Source of the DNA: Roseovarius autotrophicus
GTDB lineage: Bacteria; Pseudomonadota; Alphaproteobacteria; Rhodobacterales; Rhodobacteraceae
Length of the DNA: 64,000 nt
Direction of reading: 5' to 3'
NCBI RefSeq assembly: GCF_018069895.1
Contig: NZ_JAGQDH010000002.1
Span: forward strand, 186,001 to 250,000
Positions 7,725 through 17,835 of the stretch are shown one piece after another; positions within the stretch are counted from its first letter, which is position 1; the number at the start of each line of letters is the position of its first letter. The notes under the pieces are model-generated. The model searched no databases. It was not told where the DNA came from and worked only from the letters and a program-made list of their open reading frames with translations. A program made the position numbers and the translations under genes.

Positions 7725-8852
7725 TCACAACACCCGGTCGAGCACCGTCTCCAGCCGTCCGAGGGCGCTCTCTACATCATAGAGCTTGTCCAACCCGAAC
7801 AACCCCAGCCGGAAGGTGCGAAAGCCCTCCGGCTCTCCCACCTGCAAGGGCACGCCGGCGGCGATCTGCATCCCTTCGGCGGCGAATTTCTTGCCGTTCT
7901 GGATGTCGGGGTCATCCGTATAGCTGACCACCACGCCCGGCGCGCCAAAGCCCTCGGCGGCAACCGAGGTCACGCCGCGCGCGGCCAGCATGGCGCGCAC
8001 GCCGTTGCCCAGTTCCCATTGCGCGTCGCGCAGCCGCTCGAACCCGTAATCGCGCGTCTCTACCATCGTGTCGCGGAAGGCGCGCAGCGCATCGGTGGGC
8101 ATGGTGGCGTGATAGGCGTGGCCGCCGCCCTCATAGGCTGCCATGATCGCGCGCCATTTCTTGAGATCGAGCGCGAAACTGTCCGATGTGGTCTCTTCCA
8201 GCCGCGCCACGGCGCGCGCCGAGAGCATCACGAGGCCCGCGCAGGGCGAGGCCGACCAGCCCTTTTGCGGCGCGGAAATCAACACATCGACGCCGGTGGC
8301 CTGCATGTCCACCCAGGCACAACCGGAAGCGATGCAATCCAGCACCATCAGCGCGCCCACCTCATGCGCGGCCTCTGCCAGCGCGGTCACGTAATCGTCG
8401 GGCAGGATCAACCCGGCGGACGTCTCGACATGCGGGGCAAAGACAACATCCGGTCTTGCCTCGCGGATCTTCGCCGTGACCTCCTCGATGGGGGCGGGCG
8501 CAAAGGGCGTGGTCGCGCCATTGCCGGTCTGGCGGGCCATGCAGACGGTTGTATCGGCGGTGAACTGACCGGCATCGAAAATCTGGCTCCAGCGGAACGA
8601 GAACCAGCCGTTGCGCACGATCAACGCATGCGATCCGCGCCCGAACTGCCGCGCCACGGATTCCATCGCGTAGGATCCGCCCCCGGGGATCACCGCCACG
8701 GCGTCGGCCTTGTAGACCTCCTTCAGCATGGCGGAAATGTCGCGCATGACCTCCTGAAAGGCCGCGGACATGTGATTGAGCGAACGGTCGGTGAAGACCA
8801 CCGAATATTCAAGAAGGCCGTCGGGATCGACCGAGTCGAGAAGGGCGGGCAT
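7725..8852 (-). CDS. Pyridoxal-phosphate aminotransferase, class V (serine/alanine-glyoxylate type)
   Basis: A 375-residue class V aminotransferase. The PLP Schiff-base lysine is Lys197 in SAPQKGWSASP, and Asp172 in LDCIASG should contact the pyridine nitrogen. GGGSYAMES near residue 57-65 fits the phosphate-binding loop. Relatives interconvert serine, alanine or glycine with glyoxylate or pyruvate. The precise donor is unclear, and 2-aminoethylphosphonate transaminases share much of the pattern. There is no gene nearby to fix the pathway. The stop codon lies about 20 bp beyond the dispersed palindromic element. Confidence 0.9.
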   Translation of the reverse strand: MPALLDSVDPDGLLEYSVVFTDRSLNHMSAAFQEVMRDISAMLKEVYKADAVAVIPGGGSYAMESVARQFGRGSHALIVRNGWFSFRWSQIFDAGQFTADTTVCMARQTGNGATTPFAPAPIEEVTAKIREARPDVVFAPHVETSAGLILPDDYVTALAEAAHEVGALMVLDCIASGCAWVDMQATGVDVLISAPQKGWSASPCAGLVMLSARAVARLEETTSDSFALDLKKWRAIMAAYEGGGHAYHATMPTDALRAFRDTMVETRDYGFERLRDAQWELGNGVRAMLAARGVTSVAAEGFGAPGVVVSYTDDPDIQNGKKFAAEGMQIAAGVPLQVGEPEGFRTFRLGLFGLDKLYDVESALGRLETVLDRVL

Positions 8853-8924
8853 GGGGGACTCCTGATGCTGTGTCGCCCGCCAGATTGCGCAACGGCCGCG
8901 GCAATGTCCACGCCTCTCTTGGTC

Positions 8925-9800
8925 TTACCAGCCCTTCCACCAGCTCTGCCAGCGGCGGGCAAGGGCCTTTGGCTCTTCGACAAAGAGCCGCTCCCCGAGC
9001 GCGAGCGCCTCGGCCTCGATCCGTGCCATCTCTGCCGCGACGGGGGCCTGCATCGCCGCGACCGTCCAGGGCGGGAAATCCCCCTCTGTCAGATGCGCGC
9101 GCATGTCATGCAGATCGTGATGATCGCCCAGCACCTCTCCCAGGGCCTTGGCGAGATCGCGTTGCGGATCGATCCGCCGGGGCCGGATCGGACGCAGGAT
9201 TTGCGCGTGATACCAGTGATACTTTACCGGCTTGCGCCAGTCGTGGAACGCCTCTGGCGCACTGCTTGACTGTGCGCGCTCCAGCCCGCGCCGCCCCTGT
9301 GCATAGGTCTTTTCCAGCCCCTTGCGCGCGGGAGTAAAGCCTTTGGCGGTCAGCCGCCAGCCCGCGATCCGCGCGCGTGCATCGGTCAATGTCGCGCGGA
9401 ACGTGGCGATATCGGCGACGCGGTCGGTGGCGAGGTGGGGCAGGGCCTCGGCCGTAAATACCGCACGGATCGCGGCCAGAGCGTCCGTATCCAGCCCTTC
9501 GGGCACGGCCCCGGCCAGCCGGTCCAGTGTCTCCAGCCCCGCCCCGCCAGCGCGCAGGGATTCAAGTGCCTTGGCGGCATCGCGAAACGCCGCGTTCTCT
9601 GTGTCGAAGGTGGCAAAGGCGGGGCGCACGAGGCGAATGAGGCCGCGCAGCCGCTTGCAGCGGGCGCGTGCCTCGTGGATGCCGCGCACGTTCTCGCCGG
9701 GGCGACCGACAGCGACCAGCGCACCGTCGATCTGCGCGCGCGCGATCCGGCGAAGGGCCGCAGCCAGAGACTTGTCGGATCTTTTCAGTCGAAAGGCCAT
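8925..9800 (-). CDS. CHAD domain-containing protein
   Basis: A 291-residue helical protein rich in conserved His, Arg and Lys, matching the CHAD family (conserved histidine alpha-helical domain). Signature pieces are GIHEARARCKRLRGLIRLVRPAF near residues 40-62, FHDWRKPVKYHWYHAQIL and GDHHDLHDMRAHL. CHAD domains bind inorganic polyphosphate through these basic residues and are often found with CYTH triphosphatases or polyphosphate kinase; neither is visible here. A regulatory or structural polyphosphate-binding role is inferred. No signal peptide or membrane helix is present. Confidence 0.9.
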   Translation of the reverse strand: MAFRLKRSDKSLAAALRRIARAQIDGALVAVGRPGENVRGIHEARARCKRLRGLIRLVRPAFATFDTENAAFRDAAKALESLRAGGAGLETLDRLAGAVPEGLDTDALAAIRAVFTAEALPHLATDRVADIATFRATLTDARARIAGWRLTAKGFTPARKGLEKTYAQGRRGLERAQSSSAPEAFHDWRKPVKYHWYHAQILRPIRPRRIDPQRDLAKALGEVLGDHHDLHDMRAHLTEGDFPPWTVAAMQAPVAAEMARIEAEALALGERLFVEEPKALARRWQSWWKGW

Positions 9801-9842
9801 CCTAGTGAAAATAAGCCGAAACCGCGCCCACGCAAGCCCGCC

Positions 9843-10301
9843 TCAACCGATCGGGCCGGGGCGTCGTTCTTCGGACAAAAGCACATTGGCCTCGACATTG
9901 CCCACGCCGGGCAGGGTCATGATCCGCCGGCGCAGCACACGTTCGAAATCGGAGATGTCGCGCGCCACCACGCGCAGCCGATAATCGTAAAGCCCGAGGA
10001 TATGCTCGACCGTCTGCACCTCGGGAATGGCTGTCACCGCGCGCTCGAAATCCTCAAGGCTGACGCGACCCTTGGTAGCAAGTTTCACGCCAAGGAACAC
10101 CGTCACCCCAAAGCCCAGCTTTTCGTGATTGAGATCAAGCCGTTGCCCCTTGATCACCCCCGCCTCGTGCAGCCGCCGGATGCGCCGCCAGGTGGCGGGC
10201 TGCGACAGGCCAAGCGCGCGCCCGATAGCGGTGGCGCTTTGGGTCGCGTCCTCTGTGAGCGCGCGCAGGATCTGCCGGTCGATGGTATCGAGTGCGATCA
10301 C
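9843..10301 (-). CDS. Lrp/AsnC family transcriptional regulator (distal of a pair)
   Basis: A 152-residue regulator with an N-terminal AsnC-type helix-turn-helix (about residues 4-60, AIGRALGLSQPATWRRIRRLHEAGVI) and a C-terminal ligand-binding RAM domain (about 70-145). Such proteins form dimers or octamers and sense amino acids. Its ATG overlaps the stop of the preceding Lrp gene by 4 bp (ATGA), so both should be made together, perhaps as a heteromer as known for some Lrp pairs. The pair is divergent from ilvC, which suggests control of branched-chain amino acid synthesis. Confidence 0.93.
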   Translation of the reverse strand: MIALDTIDRQILRALTEDATQSATAIGRALGLSQPATWRRIRRLHEAGVIKGQRLDLNHEKLGFGVTVFLGVKLATKGRVSLEDFERAVTAIPEVQTVEHILGLYDYRLRVVARDISDFERVLRRRIMTLPGVGNVEANVLLSEERRPGPIG

Positions 10302-10753
10302 AGCGGCAGCGCCTCGTCGGACTTGATCCGCGCCACATGCATCAGCGCCTCGATATCGGCGATATGCGGCAGGGTCAGAATGGCGCTGCGATAGAGGCCT
10401 TGATAATGCGCCATGTCGCGCGCGATGATCGAGAGGCGAAGATCGACTCGGCCAAGAAATGTCTGTATTTCAATGACCTCCGGGACGTTTCTTGCGGCAG
10501 AGATGAATTCGTCAAAGGCGCGTGGCTGCGTCTTGTCGAGCGCGATGCGCAAGCTTACCTCGACCGCGTAGCCAAGCGCGCGCCAGTCGATCACCGCGCG
10601 ATTGGCGCGGATGATGCCCGTGCTGCGCAGCCGTTCCAGCCGCCGTGCGCAGGTGGCCGGGGCCAGCCCCGCACGCAGCGCCAGCTCCGCCGGGCCAAGA
10701 TCGGGCGCGTGCTGGTATTGGCGCAAGAGCCGCCGGTCGATGTCGTCGAGCAT
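10298..10753 (-). CDS. Lrp/AsnC family transcriptional regulator (proximal of a pair)
   Basis: A 151-residue protein of the same family as its downstream neighbour, with an N-terminal helix-turn-helix (LDDIDRRLLRQYQHAPDLGPAELALRAGLAPATCARRLERL) and a C-terminal RAM domain. The two share layout but differ widely in sequence, so they are old paralogues rather than a recent copy. It starts 133 bp from the divergent ilvC gene. This intergenic region is relatively AT-rich near 10770-10800 and is the obvious place for an Lrp-type operator, although I see no clear palindrome. Confidence 0.93.
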   Translation of the reverse strand: MLDDIDRRLLRQYQHAPDLGPAELALRAGLAPATCARRLERLRSTGIIRANRAVIDWRALGYAVEVSLRIALDKTQPRAFDEFISAARNVPEVIEIQTFLGRVDLRLSIIARDMAHYQGLYRSAILTLPHIADIEALMHVARIKSDEALPL

Positions 10754-10850
10754 GATATTCTCACCATAGCTTCACTGTTCGAATAAATACTCAATAATAC
10801 GCCGGAATCCATGCAAAACAACACGGGCCATTCCGGGCACACCGGATTAG

Positions 10851-11909
<1,059 letters not shown>

Positions 11910-11930
11910 ACCATCTGATATCAATAAGAA

Positions 11931-11957
11931 AAGGGCACCCTTCAGGGTGCCCTTTTT
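11931..11957 (+). terminator. Rho-independent terminator of ilvC
   Basis: A perfect 10-bp stem (AAGGGCACCC at 11931-11940 with its complement at 11945-11954) closes a TTCA loop and runs into a T-tract. It lies 21 bp after the ilvC stop. The stem's A/T ends would let it also act on the opposite strand. Confidence 0.9.
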
Positions 11958-12077
11958 GCATTCCGATGCATGATCGGGTGTGTTGTCTTGGGAAAAAGGT
12001 CATAAAAGTTGAAAAAAGACAACATTACTGGCATAGCCGTGGATATTATGCACGTTAAAATTGATAAACGACAATCA

Positions 12078-13088
12078 CTATCGGGGCGCGGTGAAGGTAA
12101 CGGCCTGCCACATGTCACGCGCGGCACGGGTTTCGGCCACGTCATGCACGCGCAGGATCTGCGTTCCTTGCGCCATAGCCATCACCGCGGCGGCCAGCGA
12201 TCCAGGGACGCGGTCGGCGGCCACGGGCGTGCCGGTCAGATCACCGATGAAGCGTTTGCGCGAGGCACCAAGGAGCACCGGACAGCCGATCCCGTGGAAA
12301 AGCGAAAGGTTCTGCAAGAGCCGCAGGTTATGGCCTTGCGTCTTGCCAAAGCCGATGCCGGGATCGACGGCGATGCGCGCGCGCGGGATTCCAAGCGCGG
12401 TCAACGCCTCGACGCGCGTTGAAAGCCAGTCATAAACATCGAGCAGCACATCGTCATAGCGCGGATCCTGCTGCATCGTTTCGGGCGTGCCTTGGGCGTG
12501 CATGACGCAGACCGGCAGCGCGTGCGCGGCGGTGAATGGCGCGAGGTCGGGATCAAAGGTAAACCCCGCCACGTCGTTGACGAGGGTGGCGCCTGCGCGG
12601 GTGGCTGCGCGCGCCACGGGTGTCTTGCGGGTGTCGATGGAAATGGGAATGCCAAGTTCGGCGCGAATGGCGGCTATCACGGGCGCGGTGCGCGCGATTT
12701 CCTCGTTCATCGGAACAGGGGCGGCACCGGGGCGGGTGGATTCACCGCCCACGTCGAGAATGGCGGCCCCCGCGGCGGCCATGGCGCGGGCGTGCATGAG
12801 CGCCTGCGCGGGGTCGAAATGACGGCCACCATCGGAAAAGCTGTCGGGGGTCACGTTGAGAATGCCCATGATCTGCGGCGCGCCCATGTCGAGACCAGCC
12901 AGAGCCACACGCGGCGCGGTCAGGCGGGCAAGCATCTCGGGGGGCATGTCGGCCGCGGGCAGGAGGCAGGGCGGCGCGTCGCGCGACAGCACCTCGACAC
13001 TATCGAACCAGCACCAGCCGCCGGCAAGCGGCAGGGCATCGGGGCTGCGGGCGGCATCGGTGCGGGGAACGGGGCGATAGTAGCGCAT
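12078..13088 (-). CDS. folP: Dihydropteroate synthase
   Basis: A 336-residue folate enzyme that joins the pterin pyrophosphate to p-aminobenzoate; the target of sulfonamides. The TIM-barrel signature GILNVTPDSFSDGG sits at about residues 75-88, DVGGESTRPGA follows, and SRKRFIGDLTG near the C-terminus contains the Ser-Arg-Lys involved in substrate binding. The N-terminal 70 residues are an extension before the barrel, longer than in E. coli. I chose the ATG at 13088, which shares one base with the folB stop (TGATG), indicating translational coupling. Confidence 0.96.
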   Translation of the reverse strand: MRYYRPVPRTDAARSPDALPLAGGWCWFDSVEVLSRDAPPCLLPAADMPPEMLARLTAPRVALAGLDMGAPQIMGILNVTPDSFSDGGRHFDPAQALMHARAMAAAGAAILDVGGESTRPGAAPVPMNEEIARTAPVIAAIRAELGIPISIDTRKTPVARAATRAGATLVNDVAGFTFDPDLAPFTAAHALPVCVMHAQGTPETMQQDPRYDDVLLDVYDWLSTRVEALTALGIPRARIAVDPGIGFGKTQGHNLRLLQNLSLFHGIGCPVLLGASRKRFIGDLTGTPVAADRVPGSLAAAVMAMAQGTQILRVHDVAETRAARDMWQAVTFTAPR

Positions 13089-14014
13089 CAAAGACCCGAG
13101 CGGGCGATATCCTGAAGCAATACCGGCACGCGGCTGGCGGCAGGTGGCGCCTCACCGATCAGAAGCAGGTCAGACGCCTCGATATAGCCCGCGAACCAGG
13201 CGGCAAGATCGACCGGGCTCTCGGGGCCGGTGCGTGGTCCGTCCACCGCGTCGAGCACGATCTTGGAAGGGGCCCAGACGCTGATCTGGCCGTGCTTCAT
13301 GGCCCAGTCAAGCTCGGTCCTTGTGGCGACGACCACGCAACGGTCATCGCGTCCGGCCAGCACCCAGGCGTTCTGTTCGAGCGCCAGCAGGTCCACCCGA
13401 CGCTGGGTCATGCGGTGACCGGTGTGGGGCGCGGGCGTATCGGGATGCCCCACGCAGAGGATCACCGGCTCGGCGCGCGCCTGAAGCTGATCGAGCCAGC
13501 GCCCGAGATTGGCCGAGCGAACCGCTTCATTGCTCAGAAACACCACATGCGGGCGCGGCGTCGTGTCGGGCAGGGGCGTGGCGCGGGTCGCCAGATCGGC
13601 CACCGAGCGCACGATCTCGACGCCAAGCGCGCCGGGGCCGCGGTCGAGCTTTTCAATCCGCACGAAACAGCGCATGGCCTGCGGCTCCCACAGGATGCGC
13701 TCGGCGATACGCTCGGCGAGTGTCTCAAGCAGGTTGAGCCGTTCCTCGGCGAGCGCGGCGGCAATTGCCTCGGTCACGCGGTCATAGGACAGGATGCGGT
13801 CCACATCGTCGGAAAGCGGGGCCTCGGGCGGGCGCACCTCGACAACGATGTTGAAGCAGACCCGCTGCGTGGTCCCGCGCTCGGCCTGAAAGGCGCCGAT
13901 CTCGACCTCGACCACATGATCGCGCACGGAAATGCGATCGAGCGGACCCTCGGGCGCGGTGGCGCGGGCGCGGGCGGCGGGATGCTCGAAGGCAAGACGG
14001 ATTTCGTGGCTCAT
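13088..14014 (-). CDS. folB: Dihydroneopterin aldolase with C-terminal extension
   Basis: A 308-residue protein. Residues about 27-145 match FolB (RISVRDHVVEVEIGAFQAERG, LNLLETLAERIAERIL), which cleaves dihydroneopterin to hydroxymethyl-dihydropterin and glycolaldehyde. Residues about 155-308 are an extra alpha/beta domain (PHVVFLSNEAVRSANLGRWL and onward) absent from the 120-residue E. coli enzyme and of unknown function. The start at 14014 gives MSHEIRLAFEHPAAR; the upstream in-frame sequence lacks similarity. It is the first gene of a folB-folP pair, overlapping folP by 1 bp of start/stop. Confidence 0.88.
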   Translation of the reverse strand: MSHEIRLAFEHPAARARATAPEGPLDRISVRDHVVEVEIGAFQAERGTTQRVCFNIVVEVRPPEAPLSDDVDRILSYDRVTEAIAAALAEERLNLLETLAERIAERILWEPQAMRCFVRIEKLDRGPGALGVEIVRSVADLATRATPLPDTTPRPHVVFLSNEAVRSANLGRWLDQLQARAEPVILCVGHPDTPAPHTGHRMTQRRVDLLALEQNAWVLAGRDDRCVVVATRTELDWAMKHGQISVWAPSKIVLDAVDGPRTGPESPVDLAAWFAGYIEASDLLLIGEAPPAASRVPVLLQDIARSGL

Positions 14015-14124
14015 CGCGGCGGTCCTGATGCGGGTCTTGGGCCATTGGGTAGCACGGGGGGCGGGGCGCGGGAAACCTGGAAAACGACCCATGGGCACGG
14101 GCGAGCGGCAGGGGCCGGAAGCAC

Positions 14125-14152
14125 AAAGGCCCCGGCTTTTCCCGGGGCCTTT
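14125..14152 (-). terminator. Hairpin terminator downstream of ctaD
   Basis: An 11-bp perfect stem (AAAGGCCCCGG at 14125-14135 and its complement at 14142-14152) with a 6-nt loop lies 23 bp beyond the ctaD stop. On the minus strand it ends in a short T-run, so it is a weak-to-moderate rho-independent terminator separating ctaD from folB. Confidence 0.75.
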
Positions 14153-14174
14153 GGTGGTTCGTGTCAGCCGTGGC

Positions 14175-15848
14175 TCAGTGCGCGGGCTGCTTGTCCCAGT
14201 CCTCGCGCTTGGGGAGCGTTTCGAACGTGTGCTCGGGCGGCGGTGAGGGCAACGTCCATTCCAGCGTGTCGGCATATTCGTTCCACGGGTTGGGCCGCGT
14301 CTCGCGCGCGCCGCGCAGCAGCGCATAGATCACCACGCCGAAGAAGAACACGAAGCTGGCGAAGGAGATGAAAGCCCCGATCGACGACCAGTAATTCCAG
14401 ACAGCAAAGGCCTCGGGATAGTCGATATAGCGGCGCGGCATGCCCTGACGACCCAGAAAGTGCTGCGGGAAGAAGGTCAGGTTGGCACCGATGAACATCG
14501 CCCAGAAATGCAGCTTGCCCATCCATTCGGGGATCATGCGCCCGGTCATCTTGGGGAAGTAGAAATAGATCCCCGCAAAGATCGCGAACACCGCGCCCAG
14601 GCTCATCACATAGTGGAAATGCGCCACGACATAATAGGTGTCGTGATAGGCGCGGTCCACGGCGGCCTGGCTGAGGACAATGCCGGTGACGCCGCCCACG
14701 GTGAACAGGAACAGGAACCCGAAGGCCCAGAGCATCGGCGTGCGGAACTCGATCGAGCCGCCCCACATGGTGGCGATCCAGGAGAACACCTTGACCCCGG
14801 TGGGGACCGCGATGACCATCGTGGCCAGCATGAAATAGCTTTGCTGGGTGAGGCTCATGCCGACCGTATACATGTGGTGCGCCCAGACGATGAAGCCCAG
14901 GAACCCGATGGCGATCATCGCCCAGACCATCGGCAGATAGCCGAAGATCGGTTTGCGCGAGAAGGTCGCGATCACATGGCTGATGATGCCGAAGCCGGGG
15001 ATGATGATGATATATACTTCCGGGTGGCCAAAGAACCACAGGATGTGCTGATAGAGGATCGGATCACCGCCACCCGCCGGATCAAAGAAGGTGGTGCCGA
15101 AATTGCGGTCGGTGAGCAGCATGGTGATCGCCCCCGCCAAAACCGGCAGCGCCAGCAGGATCATCCAGGCGGTAACGAAAATCGACCACGAGAACAGCGG
15201 CACCTTGAACAGCGTCATGCCCGGCGCGCGCATGTTGAGGAAGGTCGTGATCATGTTGATCGCGCCCAGGATCGAGCTTGCCCCCGAGACGTGGACGGCA
15301 AAGATCGCCAGATCCATCGACATGCCACCCTCGGTGGTGGAGAGCGGCGGATAGAGCACCCAGCCCACACCCGAGCCAAGCTGCCCGTTGCCACCCGGTG
15401 CCAACAGCGAGGCCACGCCAAGCGAGGTGCCGGCCACGAACAGCCAGTAGGACAGGTTGTTCATGCGCGGAAACGCCATGTCCGGCGCGCCGATCTGGAG
15501 CGGCATGAAGTAGTTGCCGAATCCGCCGAACAGCGCCGGAATCACCACGAAGAACATCATCAGCACGCCATGATAGGTGATCATGACGTTCCACAGATGC
15601 CCGTTGGGGGTGCAGTCGGCGACATCGGAGGCAATGAAACGCGCGCCTTCCATGCACATGTATTGCACGCCCGGCTCCATCAACTCCATCCGCATGTAGA
15701 CGGTGAAGAGAACCGAGATGAGACCGACGATCGCCGATGTGATCAGGTAGAGGATACCGATATCCTTGTGGTTCGTGGACATGAACCACCGGGTGAAGAA
15801 CCCGCGCTGATCTTCGTGCTCGTGGCCGTGAATGGCTGCGTCTGCCAT
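14175..15848 (-). CDS. ctaD: Cytochrome c oxidase subunit I (aa3 type)
   Basis: A 557-residue, 12-helix catalytic subunit of the aa3 oxidase, which carries heme a and the heme a3-CuB centre and pumps protons while reducing oxygen. The [18 protein letters not shown] segment holds the crosslinked His-Tyr pair, WAHHMYTVG holds two CuB histidines, and HFHYVMSLG holds the heme a3 and heme a ligands. The NxxxxxxxN D-channel ([25 protein letters not shown]) is also seen. It stands alone; ctaC/ctaE are not adjacent, while ctaA for heme A lies at 46.9 kb. An FNR-type box lies 108 bp upstream. Confidence 0.98.
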   Translation of the reverse strand: MADAAIHGHEHEDQRGFFTRWFMSTNHKDIGILYLITSAIVGLISVLFTVYMRMELMEPGVQYMCMEGARFIASDVADCTPNGHLWNVMITYHGVLMMFFVVIPALFGGFGNYFMPLQIGAPDMAFPRMNNLSYWLFVAGTSLGVASLLAPGGNGQLGSGVGWVLYPPLSTTEGGMSMDLAIFAVHVSGASSILGAINMITTFLNMRAPGMTLFKVPLFSWSIFVTAWMILLALPVLAGAITMLLTDRNFGTTFFDPAGGGDPILYQHILWFFGHPEVYIIIIPGFGIISHVIATFSRKPIFGYLPMVWAMIAIGFLGFIVWAHHMYTVGMSLTQQSYFMLATMVIAVPTGVKVFSWIATMWGGSIEFRTPMLWAFGFLFLFTVGGVTGIVLSQAAVDRAYHDTYYVVAHFHYVMSLGAVFAIFAGIYFYFPKMTGRMIPEWMGKLHFWAMFIGANLTFFPQHFLGRQGMPRRYIDYPEAFAVWNYWSSIGAFISFASFVFFFGVVIYALLRGARETRPNPWNEYADTLEWTLPSPPPEHTFETLPKREDWDKQPAH

Positions 15849-16296
15849 TGGATGCCTCCTGCTGGTGTTGACTACGGGCGGGAAAACCTGACTCTCACAC
15901 CCACGTGATCTTTTCGGGTTTTAGAATGTCCCGGGGGGGGCGGCAATGCGCGAATTTGATGCAGATCAAAGAATTTTGTCGCACCCCTGAAGGGCACGGG
16001 GCGGCAAACCGGCCTGTCCGCCATGCCGGGCCCTTCTCTTTGCAGGGCAGGGGCACGGGATCTTGTGCGTGCGGGCGGCGACGATGATTCGCCGTTCACC
16101 GCCCCAAGGCCGGGTGCGGCCACAGCGGTGGTTCGCGCTGATGGCACCAGGGCGCGCGCCTGTCGCTGCGAATGCGGCCCCTTGCGGCTGGCGGATCGGA
16201 CGGCCGCCGGGCCGGTGCCGAAAATCGAGGAAGATTCTGCAAAATCCCTCTTGCGCCCCGCCGCGGATTTTCATACTCACCCTCCACGCCAAGCAA
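15849..16296. other. Intergenic region between ctaD and tRNA-Glu
   Basis: About 450 bp without a supported gene. It holds the ctaD promoter region near 15918-15946 (minus strand TTGCCG, then a TCTAAAA stretch), an FNR-type palindrome at 15956-15969 and a G8 run at 15933-15940. At the right end CATACT at 16272-16277 with TTGCGC upstream is a possible promoter for the tRNA. Several short frames exist, but none has a ribosome site or family resemblance. Confidence 0.6.
15956..15969. promoter_or_regulatory. FNR/FnrL-type box upstream of ctaD
   Basis: TTGATGCAGATCAA is a perfect match to the FNR consensus TTGAT-N4-ATCAA. It lies 108 bp before the ctaD start, just upstream of a plausible minus-strand promoter. 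FnrL in Rhodobacteraceae senses oxygen through an iron-sulfur cluster; control of the low-affinity aa3 oxidase by oxygen would make sense. The direction of the effect cannot be read from position alone. Confidence 0.65.
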
Positions 16297-16371
16297 GGCC
16301 CGTTCGTCTATCGGTTAGGACGCCAGGTTTTCAACCTGGAAAGAGGGGTTCGATTCCCCTACGGGCTGCCA
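16297..16371 (+). tRNA. tRNA-Glu (anticodon TTC)
   Basis: A 75-nt cloverleaf with encoded CCA. The acceptor GGCCCGT pairs with ACGGGCT (G-U at the first pair). The D-arm contains the GGTTAGGA loop. The anticodon stem CCAGG/CCTGG closes loop TTTTCAA with anticodon TTC (16330-16332). The T-arm is AGGGG-TTCGATT-CCCCT. It decodes GAA and GAG and also supplies Glu-tRNA for heme synthesis by the C5 route where that exists. Confidence 0.97.
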
Positions 16372-16588
16372 CTTCCCCTTGTTTTCAGAATTTTGCGGGT
16401 TGGCCGTCGGACGCGTTCCGGGTGTCCGTGCTGGGTTGTCGCGTGTCTTGCCCGTTCGGAATCTTGCCCGCGCCATTGTCTCGTCTCAATGCCGCTTGGC
16501 CAACGGGTGTCCTTGCGGGCTGTTTCCGCGAACGGTGATCGCCCTGGGGCGTGCCGGCTGCCAGCGCGCATGACGCTGATCCGCGCCG

Positions 16589-17680
16589 CTACAGAAGATG
16601 CCCGGATTTCGTGGCCTTGGTCGCCAGATAGGCCCGATTATGTGCCGTTTCGCCAAGTTTCAGCGGCACGCGTTCCGTCACCGTGATCCCGTTCTGCTGC
16701 ATCATTGCAATCTTGGCGGGATTGTTGGTCAGAAGGCGCACCGCCGAAAACCCCATCCGTTTGAGGATCTCGGCACCGATGCGGAAATCGCGCTCGTCAT
16801 CCTCGAAACCAAGGCGATGATTGGCCTCGACCGTGTCAAACCCCTGATCCTGCAACGAATAGGCGCGCATCTTGTTGGCAAGGCCGATGCCGCGCCCCTC
16901 CTGATTGAGATAGAGCAGCACGCCCGCGCCCTCTGCCCCCATCTGCGCCAGCGCGCCGCGCAGTTGCGGGCCGCAATCGCATTTGAGCGAGCCCATGAGG
17001 TCGCCGGTGAAACAGGCCGAATGCAGCCGCGCCAGCACCGGGGCTGTGCGATCGGGCTGGCCGATCTCGATGGCGTAATGTTCCTCGCCGCCATCTTCGG
17101 GGCGAAAGATATGGAGACGTCCGGCCTCGGACACCGCAAGCGGCAGGCGCGCGCTCACCACCGGGTTGAGCGGGCTGGTCCCGGTGAGGCGGGGCAGGGC
17201 CGCGGTGGCGTCGATGACCGTCAGGCCATGCGTGGCGGCAAAGCCCGCGCCATCGGCCAGATAAAGCACGAGCGCCGCGGGCAGAAGGCGCGCGGTTTTG
17301 GCCAACAGGATCGCCAACCGGTGCAGATGCGCCGCCCCCTCGCGCACCGAGGTAAGCGGACCCTTCATTGGCACGCGCAGATCATCCGCCGGATCGGCCA
17401 CGGCGAGAACCCAGGAGAGTCGCGCGTCGGGCGGAAGCGCCACCCGCGCCAGATCGCCGTCATAGGCGCGCGCCTTCAATGTCGCCGCGCGCCGCGCGGT
17501 GATGGCAAGGACCGGCGCGCCGCCAAGCGCCTGAAGGTCCGCGAGCCGCTGCGCGTCAAGCGTCTCGGCGGCCAGAACCAGCGCCGCGCAGTCCCCGTCC
17601 CGGAGCACAACGGGCACGCCCATGCGCAGATCGGCCCGCGCGCGGGCAAGGATTTCGGTGGTATCTGGGGAAAATCCCAT
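16589..17680 (-). CDS. ribA: GTP cyclohydrolase II with degenerate N-terminal domain
   Basis: A 363-residue riboflavin-pathway enzyme. Residues about 175-345 are GTP cyclohydrolase II: zinc ligands Cys223, Cys234 and Cys236 in [15 protein letters not shown], the NQEGRGIGL motif (259-267) and [18 protein letters not shown]. It opens GTP to the diaminopyrimidine precursor. The N-terminal 165 residues occupy the place of DHBP synthase in RibBA fusions but lack its acidic active-site motif, so only the GTP reaction is expected. The ATG at 17680 was chosen because upstream frames look non-coding. It is divergent from the response regulator gene; ribE lies at 34.4 kb. Confidence 0.92.
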   Translation of the reverse strand: MGFSPDTTEILARARADLRMGVPVVLRDGDCAALVLAAETLDAQRLADLQALGGAPVLAITARRAATLKARAYDGDLARVALPPDARLSWVLAVADPADDLRVPMKGPLTSVREGAAHLHRLAILLAKTARLLPAALVLYLADGAGFAATHGLTVIDATAALPRLTGTSPLNPVVSARLPLAVSEAGRLHIFRPEDGGEEHYAIEIGQPDRTAPVLARLHSACFTGDLMGSLKCDCGPQLRGALAQMGAEGAGVLLYLNQEGRGIGLANKMRAYSLQDQGFDTVEANHRLGFEDDERDFRIGAEILKRMGFSAVRLLTNNPAKIAMMQQNGITVTERVPLKLGETAHNRAYLATKATKSGHLL

Positions 17681-17835
17681 GCGTTTTCTCCGCGATATGG
17701 CCAAACCCTTAGCGTATCGTGTAATGAATTGAAAGAAACGCTCGCGCGGCAACACGTGGGCGTGAAGGGTATGTCGTGCCCCTTGCCCGCGCGATATCTC
17801 TTGCGCATCTTGACGCGCAGGAAGAGGAACGCACC

